In this document: in pieces, positions 59,371 to 64,000 of the stretch
Layout: the number at the start of each line of letters is the position of its first letter
How positions within the stretch are numbered: the first letter of the stretch is position 1
Origin: Raineyella sp964402325
GTDB lineage: Bacteria; Actinomycetota; Actinomycetes; Propionibacteriales; Propionibacteriaceae
Direction: 5' to 3'
Length of the DNA stretch: 64,000 nucleotides
Assembly: GCA_964402325.1 (NCBI GenBank)
Contig: CAYOBI010000005.1
Location: forward strand, 1-64,000
Translations under genes and position numbers: made by a program
Notes under the pieces: model-generated
The model's input: the letters and a program-made list of their open reading frames with translations, nothing else
Databases searched by the model: none
What the model was told of the DNA's origin: nothing

Positions 59371-60054
59371 TCAGTCGAGCCCGGCCTCCGCCTCGCGGAT
59401 CTGCACGCAATTCACCGGCCCGGAGGGGACCACCAGCAGGTCCATCTCCCGGTCCCACGGCTGGATCGGGAGGGTCGGCATCACCTCGTCCTCGTTGAGC
59501 AACAGGCAGCTGATCGCCTCCGGGCCGGCGTATTCCAGGGCCCGGTCGTACCAGCCGCCGCCGGTGCCGAGCCGCTCGCCGCGCCGGGTACCGGCCAGCC
59601 CCGGGCAGAGCACCAGTTCCGCCTCCGCGAGCGCCCCCGGACCGAGCGCCGGCGTCGTCGGCTCGGGGATGCCCCGCAGCGCCAACCGGAGCCGATCCGT
59701 ACCGCGGTAGACCGCCCAGTCCGGCCCGGGCCGGCGGGCGCCGTCGGCGGTGCGGCCGACCAGCGGGAGCAGGACCCGGACATGCCGACGGTGCAGCCAC
59801 TCCACGATGCCGAGCGTCGACGGCTCCGGATCCACCGAGAGGTACGCCGCGACGACGAGGTCCGGCCCGGCCGCCTCACCGAGCAGGTCGCGCAGGTGGC
59901 CGAACCGCGCAGCGTCGTCCAGTTCACGCTCCGCCCCGGTCCGCATCCCGCGCCGGGTCACCACCGCGTCCCGCAGCACGTCCTTGGCCCGGCCCAGTGC
60001 CTCGAGGTCGGCAGGGGACAGGCCGTCGGGGGTGGAGGGGGGAGCGGGAGCCAC
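59371..60054 (-). CDS. 5-formyltetrahydrofolate cyclo-ligase
   Basis: A 227-residue enzyme that converts 5-formyl-tetrahydrofolate to methenyl-tetrahydrofolate with ATP. The late signature is RLGTGGGWYDRAL, preceded by the CPGLAGTRRGERLG block and EPTTPALGPG. The N-terminus has KDVLRDAVVTRRGMRTG, the ATP-contact helix. GTG 60054 has TAGGAT exactly 6 bases upstream. The gene is divergent from moeA, with only 18 bases between the two start codons. In mycobacteria this gene and moeA flank galU, which is missing here. It links to glyA in one-carbon metabolism. Confidence 0.93.
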   Translation of the reverse strand: MAPAPPSTPDGLSPADLEALGRAKDVLRDAVVTRRGMRTGAERELDDAARFGHLRDLLGEAAGPDLVVAAYLSVDPEPSTLGIVEWLHRRHVRVLLPLVGRTADGARRPGPDWAVYRGTDRLRLALRGIPEPTTPALGPGALAEAELVLCPGLAGTRRGERLGTGGGWYDRALEYAGPEAISCLLLNEDEVMPTLPIQPWDREMDLLVVPSGPVNCVQIREAEAGLD

Positions 60055-60059
60055 TCGCC

Positions 60060-60066
60060 TATCCTA
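60060..60066. promoter_or_regulatory. Two overlapping divergent -10 elements
   Basis: On the plus strand TATCCT (60060-60065) ends 7 bases before the moeA ATG. On the minus strand TAGGAT (60061-60066) ends 6 bases before the cyclo-ligase GTG. The two hexamers overlap by five bases, so the two promoters cannot be open at once. Confidence 0.6.
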
Positions 60067-60072
60067 CGGAGC

Positions 60073-61395
60073 ATGGGACTGTTCCGCCGGAAGAAGCAGG
60101 CCGTCGACGAGGCGGCCGTCGAGGCGGCGCCGACCCCGGGGCTGCCCCGGCGTCCGGAGCCGAACGTTGACGGGCTGCGGACGGTGGAGGACCACCGCGA
60201 CTACCTGCTGTCGATGGTCCGTGAGTTGCCCGCGTTCGGCCAGACACTGCTCGACGCCGTCGGGCTGAGCCTGTGCGAGGAGATCGTCGCCGACCTCGAC
60301 CTGCCCCGGTTCGACAACTCCGCGATGGACGGCTATGCCGTGCGCGCCGAGGACCTCGAGGGCGCCTCCCGCGCCCGCCCGGTCGTCCTGCCGGTCGACC
60401 GTTCCGTCACCGCCGGTGACCCGGCCGGTGAGGAACTCCTTCCCGGCACGGTGGTGAAGATCATGACCGGCGCCCCGGTGCCGCCCGGCGCGGATGCGGT
60501 GGTGCCGTACGAGCACACCGATCGCGGATCGGTGACGGCCACCTTCCTGCACGCCCCCGAGGTCGGCGCCAACATCCGCCACGTCGGCGAGGACATCTCG
60601 GTGGGGGAGCACATCGCCGCCGTCGGCGACCGGCTCGGACCGCGCCAGATCGGGATGCTGGCCGGGATCGGCATCGACCAGGTGCTGGTCCGCCCGCGCC
60701 CGCGCGTGGTGGTGATCTCGACCGGGTCCGAACTCGTCCAGCCGGGCTACCGGCTGGGCGAGGGCCAGATCTACGACTCCAACTCGTTCATGCTCGCCGC
60801 GCTCGCCCGCCAGGAGGGCGCCCAGGTCTTCCGGGTCGGCATCATCAGCGACGACCCGGACGTGGTGGCCCAGTCGGTCTCCGACCAACTGGTCCGGGCC
60901 GACCTGATCCTCACCACCGGCGGGGTGAGCGAGGGGGACCGGGACGTGATCAAGGCGGTGATGCCGCGACTCGGGCCGACCGACTTCTGCCGGGTGGCGA
61001 TGCAGCCCGGCAAGCCTCAGGGCTTCGCCCTGATCGGCGACGACGAGACCCCGGTGATCATGCTGCCGGGCAACCCGGTCAGCGCCTTCGTGTCCTTCGA
61101 GGTGTTCGTCCGGCCGGTGCTGCGCAGGATGATGGGCGTCCAGCCACTGGTCCGCCCGGTCGGCCACGCGCTGACCCGGACCATCATCCGGTCCCCGAAG
61201 GGGAAGACGCAGTACCAGCGTGGGCTGGTCACCAGCACCCGCGACGGCCGCCGCCACGTCACCCCGATGGGCGGGGGAGGGTCGCACAAGCTCGGCGACC
61301 TGGCCCGGGCCAACGCGCTGGTGGTCGTCCCGGCCGACGTCGAGGTGATCGAGGCCGGCAATCCGGTCGAGATCCTGATGATCGACGACGAATGA
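60073..61395 (+). CDS. moeA: Molybdopterin molybdenumtransferase MoeA
   Basis: A 440-residue MoeA, which inserts molybdenum into adenylylated molybdopterin. It has the N-terminal block PRFDNSAMDGYAV, VKIMTGAPVPPGADAVVPYE, the MoCF domain motifs VISTGSELV, TTGGVSEGDRDVIKAV, QPGKPQGFAL and PGNPVSAFVSFE. A short C-terminal MoeA domain IV follows (SPKGKTQYQRG). The N-terminal 30 residues are basic and unconserved. ATG 60073 is 7 bases after TATCCT and has no ribosome-binding site. It opens an operon with moaC and mog, after a gap in the sequence. Confidence 0.95.
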   Translation: MGLFRRKKQAVDEAAVEAAPTPGLPRRPEPNVDGLRTVEDHRDYLLSMVRELPAFGQTLLDAVGLSLCEEIVADLDLPRFDNSAMDGYAVRAEDLEGASRARPVVLPVDRSVTAGDPAGEELLPGTVVKIMTGAPVPPGADAVVPYEHTDRGSVTATFLHAPEVGANIRHVGEDISVGEHIAAVGDRLGPRQIGMLAGIGIDQVLVRPRPRVVVISTGSELVQPGYRLGEGQIYDSNSFMLAALARQEGAQVFRVGIISDDPDVVAQSVSDQLVRADLILTTGGVSEGDRDVIKAVMPRLGPTDFCRVAMQPGKPQGFALIGDDETPVIMLPGNPVSAFVSFEVFVRPVLRRMMGVQPLVRPVGHALTRTIIRSPKGKTQYQRGLVTSTRDGRRHVTPMGGGGSHKLGDLARANALVVVPADVEVIEAGNPVEILMIDDE

Positions 61396-61420
61396 CCGAT
61401 CGACGACCAATGAACGACGA

Positions 61421-61520
61421 NNNNNNNNNNNNNNNNNNNNNNNNNNNNNNNNNNNNNNNNNNNNNNNNNNNNNNNNNNNNNNNNNNNNNNNNNNNNNNNN
61501 NNNNNNNNNNNNNNNNNNNN
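61421..61520. other. Assembly gap (100 N), probably an unmerged contig overlap
   Basis: A run of exactly 100 N between moeA and moaC. AATGAACGACGA is present at the end of the left contig (61409-61420) and at the start of the right contig (61521-61532). Confidence 0.85.
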
Positions 61521-61543
61521 AATGAACGACGAAGGGGTCGGAC

Positions 61544-62041
61544 ATGACCGAGGCCGCTGACACCGGGCCGGGTGGGGGCCTGACCCATCTCGACGAACGC
61601 GGCGCCGCGCGGATGGTCGACATCTCCGGCAAGCCGGTCACCACGCGCACCGCCACGGCCCGGGGCTTGGTGCGTCTCGCCCCGGCCGCCGTCGCGGCCC
61701 TGCGCGACGACACCCTGCCCAAGGGCGACGCCCTCGCGGTGGCCCGGATCGCGGCGATCCAGGCGGCGAAGCACACCGCCGACCTGATCCCGCTGTGCCA
61801 CCCGCTGCCCCTCAGTGCGGTCACCGTCGACCTGGCCGTGGTCGACGAGGGGGTCCGGCTCGAGGTGTCGGTCCGCACCACCTCGCGCACCGGGGTGGAG
61901 ATGGAGGCGCTGACCGCGGTCAGCGTCGGCGCCCTGACGGTGATCGACATGACCAAGGCGATCGACAAGCACGCCACCGTCACCGACGTCCGCGTGGTGG
62001 CCAAGGCCGGCGGCCGCAGCGGCGACTGGAGCGCCGCATGA
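61544..62041 (+). CDS. moaC: Cyclic pyranopterin monophosphate synthase MoaC
   Basis: A 165-residue MoaC that acts with MoaA in the first step of molybdenum-cofactor synthesis. Family marks are MVDISGKPVTTRTATARG, AAKHTADLIPLCHPLPLS, TTSRTGVEMEALTAV, and the conserved DMTKAIDKHATVTDV segment with the catalytic Lys and Asp. The length matches the family. The start ATG 61544 follows AAGGGG at a moderate distance. The stop overlaps the mog start by four bases. No moaA, moaD or moaE is visible here. Confidence 0.95.
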   Translation: MTEAADTGPGGGLTHLDERGAARMVDISGKPVTTRTATARGLVRLAPAAVAALRDDTLPKGDALAVARIAAIQAAKHTADLIPLCHPLPLSAVTVDLAVVDEGVRLEVSVRTTSRTGVEMEALTAVSVGALTVIDMTKAIDKHATVTDVRVVAKAGGRSGDWSAA

Positions 62042-62529
62042 CCCGGCGGGCGGTCGTCATCACCTGTTCGACCCGGGCCGCCGCCGGGACGTACCAGGAC
62101 CGCTCGGGCCCCGCAGCCGTGGCCGGCCTGCGCGCCCTCGGCCTGGACTGCGGCGACCCGGTCGTCGTGCCCGACGGCCCCCCGGTCGGCGCGGCGCTGC
62201 GTGAGGCCCTTGCCGGGGCCCCGGACGTGGTGGTGACGACCGGGGGCACCGGTCTCGCGCCGGACGACACCACCCCGGAGGAGACCGCCCCGCTGCTGGA
62301 CCGCGAGGTGCCCGCGCTGGCCGCCGCGATCGTCGACTGCGGGGTCGGCAACGGCGTGCCCACGGCCGTCCTCAGCCGCGGCCTGGCCGGCCTGGCGGGG
62401 CGTACGTTGGTGGTCAACCTGCCCGGCTCGCGCGGCGGCGTCGCCGACGGGATGGCCGTGCTCGGCGACGTGCTGCTGCACGCCCTCGACCAGATCCGGG
62501 GCGGCGACCACACCGGGGGCGGGGAGTGA
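62038..62529 (+). CDS. mog: Molybdopterin adenylyltransferase (MogA/MoaB family)
   Basis: A 163-residue MoCF-domain protein. It has VVITCSTRAAAGTYQDRSGP, the motif DVVVTTGGTGLAPDDTTPEET with the conserved Asp, and NLPGSRGGVADGMAVL at the end. It adenylylates molybdopterin before MoeA adds the metal. Translational coupling with moaC (ATGA overlap) and the next gene (GTGA overlap) supports one operon. Confidence 0.94.
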   Translation: MTRRAVVITCSTRAAAGTYQDRSGPAAVAGLRALGLDCGDPVVVPDGPPVGAALREALAGAPDVVVTTGGTGLAPDDTTPEETAPLLDREVPALAAAIVDCGVGNGVPTAVLSRGLAGLAGRTLVVNLPGSRGGVADGMAVLGDVLLHALDQIRGGDHTGGGE

Positions 62530-63224
62530 CCGCGGCCGGCGACGGCGGCTGGCCCGTCACGCTGCACCGCGGCCGGGTGGCGCTGCGCCCGATCCGACGC
62601 CGGGACGCCCGCACCTGGAGCGAGGTGCACGAACGCAACGACGCCTGGCTGCGCCCCTGGGAGGCGACCGTCCCGCCGGACAGTGACGGCAACGCCCCGG
62701 GCAGCTTCGGGCAGATGGTGCGTGACCTGCAACGGCAGGCCCGGCACGGCCGTACGTTGCCGTGGATCGTCTGGTACGACCCGGTCGACGAGGGGGACCC
62801 GAGGGGCCGCGGCGTGCTCGCCGGCCAGCTCACCGTCTCCGGCATCACCCGCGGATCGGCGCAGTGGGCCCAGCTGGGCTACTGGGTCGACGAGCGCTGG
62901 GCCGGGCGCGGGATCATCCCGCTCGCGGTGGCGATGGCCACCGACCACTGCCTGGGGACGCTGGGGCTGCACCGGATGGAGATCGTCATCCGCCCGGAGA
63001 ACCTCAACAGCCGCCGGGTGGTGGAGAAGCTCGGCTTCCGTGGCGAGGGGCTGCGCCCCGCGTACCTGCACATCGACGGCGCTTGGCGCGACCACCTCGT
63101 CTACGCGCTGAACGCCGACGAGATCGAGCCCGGCGGGCTGGTCGGGCGGCTGGCCGCGAGCGGCCGGATCGCCGCGCTGTCGGAGCATTCCCCCGACACT
63201 CCGCCAGGGGTCACGGACCGGTAA
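62526..63224 (+). CDS. GNAT acetyltransferase, RimJ/RimL-like
   Basis: A 232-residue acetyltransferase. It has VALRPIRRRDARTW and NDAWLRPWEAT at the front. Then follow AQLGYWVDERWAGRGIIPLAVAMATDHCL, which carries the acetyl-CoA loop of the R/Q-x-x-G-x-G/A type, and LHRMEIVIRPENLNSRRVVEKLGFRGEG. RimJ-type enzymes acetylate ribosomal proteins or other N-termini; the target here is unknown. The gene sits at the end of the molybdenum-cofactor operon, as in mycobacteria where rimJ follows moeA. The GTG overlaps the mog stop by four bases. Confidence 0.9.
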   Translation: MTAAGDGGWPVTLHRGRVALRPIRRRDARTWSEVHERNDAWLRPWEATVPPDSDGNAPGSFGQMVRDLQRQARHGRTLPWIVWYDPVDEGDPRGRGVLAGQLTVSGITRGSAQWAQLGYWVDERWAGRGIIPLAVAMATDHCLGTLGLHRMEIVIRPENLNSRRVVEKLGFRGEGLRPAYLHIDGAWRDHLVYALNADEIEPGGLVGRLAASGRIAALSEHSPDTPPGVTDR

Positions 63225-63249
63225 CGGCTCAGCCCGTACGGTTCGGGGT

Positions 63250-64000
63250 GTGGGACTGACGGGTGTGATCATCGCTGTGGTGGCCGTGGCGTGGCTGGCC
63301 TTCGGCGTGCCCCAATTCCTCTCCGTCCCGCGTCCCGTCGACGAGGAGGTCCGCGACCCGGCCGAGCAGATCGGCGGCGCGGTCCGGATCCTGCGTTCCC
63401 GCGGCACCGAGGCACCCGAGCCCGCCTCGGTGCCGCTGGTGGGGGCCGACGGGGAGCAGTTCGCCCGGGCCGAGATCTCCACCCGGTTCACCCGGCGCGC
63501 AGAGCTGGCCCGGCTGCGCCAGGTCGAGGTCGCCGCCGTCCGGATCCGCCGGCGCGCCCTGTTCAGCGTGGTGCTGGTTGCCCTGCTGGTGGTCCTGGGA
63601 TGCCTGTTGCTGCACTGGTCCTGGTGGTTCTCTGCCGGTGCCGGGGCGCTGTTCCTGCTCGCCTTCGGCACCCTGCGGCTCAGCGTGGTGCTGGTCGACC
63701 GTGAGCTGGAGCGCCGGATCACCGACCTGCGGACCGGCAACCAGGAACGTACGCTCGCGATCAGCCGCGAGGAGCTCCGGGCCGCCGCCGACGCGCCGGC
63801 GGAGACCCGTTCGGACGCCTCCCGCACGTCCCGCGACGTGGTGTCGGTGCGTCAGCCGCTGTTCGACGACCTGCCCAGCCGCGACGTCGCCCCGTCGCTG
63901 TGGGAGCCGCTGCCGGTGACCGCGCCGACGTACGTCCAGCGGCCGATCACCGCCCGCAGCGTCCGCACCATCGATCTGGCCAGCACCGACCTCAACGCGG
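63250..64000 (+). CDS. Membrane protein of unknown function, 3' truncated by the window end
   Basis: At least 250 residues, still open at the end of the window. The start GTG 63250 has TACGGT 7 bases upstream. A first membrane segment (VIIAVVAVAWLAFGVPQFL) is followed by a polar stretch of about 85 residues. Two adjacent hydrophobic segments come next (LFSVVLVALLVVLGCLLL and WWFSAGAGALFLLAFGTLRL), then a long cytoplasmic tail with a Glu/Arg-rich helix (ELERRITDL). In M. tuberculosis a membrane protein (Rv0996) follows rimJ in the same position; this is likely its counterpart. Confidence 0.75.
   Translation, partial: MGLTGVIIAVVAVAWLAFGVPQFLSVPRPVDEEVRDPAEQIGGAVRILRSRGTEAPEPASVPLVGADGEQFARAEISTRFTRRAELARLRQVEVAAVRIRRRALFSVVLVALLVVLGCLLLHWSWWFSAGAGALFLLAFGTLRLSVVLVDRELERRITDLRTGNQERTLAISREELRAAADAPAETRSDASRTSRDVVSVRQPLFDDLPSRDVAPSLWEPLPVTAPTYVQRPITARSVRTIDLASTDLNA

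Overview
The window is a high-GC chromosomal segment of an actinobacterium, most likely a member or close relative of the Propionibacteriaceae. The evidence is the opening cluster, which encodes the 12S and 1.3S subunits of methylmalonyl-CoA carboxyltransferase (transcarboxylase). The 1.3S protein opens with the N-terminus typical of the Propionibacterium subunit. Other actinobacterial marks are CarD, SenX3-RegX3, an IdeR/DtxR-type repressor, DUF3263, DUF3027, DUF4032 and DUF5997 proteins, and the bacterial XPB helicase set. Identifications rest on motifs, length and gene order read by eye; no database search was possible.

Layout: 1-1.6 kb, transcarboxylase. 1.7-6.3 kb, an SDR oxidoreductase, phosphoglycerate mutase, PhoU, and divergent senX3-regX3 with a three-unit Pho box. 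6.4-17.9 kb, a lipoprotein, carD-ispD-ispF, glyA, an HNH endonuclease of the 13E12 type, then rlmB, cysS, a class V aminotransferase and a DUF4032 gene on the minus strand. 17.9-22.8 kb, an orphan sugar-ABC ATPase, a transglutaminase-like protein, a DedA-like protein, a macro-domain protein, tRNA-Thr and a small zincin-like gene. 22.8-24.6 kb, groEL behind two CIRCE operators. 24.6-35.4 kb, a lipoprotein, M19 dipeptidase, CutC, PaiB-like, Nudix, XPB helicase with its associated protein, LarE-like, a cold-shock protein and DUF3027. 35.5-43.4 kb, a purine permease, a LysR-type effector domain with DUF5997, pyruvate carboxylase, two small membrane or secreted proteins and serC. 43.6-50.8 kb, mscL and a six-gene dipeptide/oligopeptide ABC operon ending in a beta-lactamase-fold serine hydrolase. 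50.8-59.2 kb, a UDPGP-type UTP-glucose-1-phosphate uridylyltransferase, tRNA-Arg, trxA, a methyltransferase, the DtxR-type repressor, a SIS protein, a SAF protein, ppk2 and an FmdB-type zinc ribbon. 59.4-64 kb, formyltetrahydrofolate cyclo-ligase divergent from moeA-moaC-mog-GNAT and a membrane protein cut by the window end.

How the genes fit together: transcarboxylase and pyruvate carboxylase both feed oxaloacetate to the propionate (Wood-Werkman) cycle. PhoU, SenX3-RegX3 and PPK2 form a phosphate and polyphosphate theme. MoeA, MoaC and Mog make molybdenum cofactor. IspD and IspF are non-mevalonate isoprenoid steps.

Two cross-cutting observations stand out. First, about 25 genes have a -10-like hexamer exactly 6 or 7 bases before the start codon and most have no ribosome-binding site, which predicts widespread leaderless mRNAs; at 60.06 kb two divergent genes would share overlapping -10 elements. 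Second, the window has three runs of exactly 100 N. Two of them are flanked by duplicated sequence and look like unmerged contig overlaps, and the third hides a real missing piece of a gene. I found no CRISPR array, prophage, integron or clearly new multi-gene defence system.
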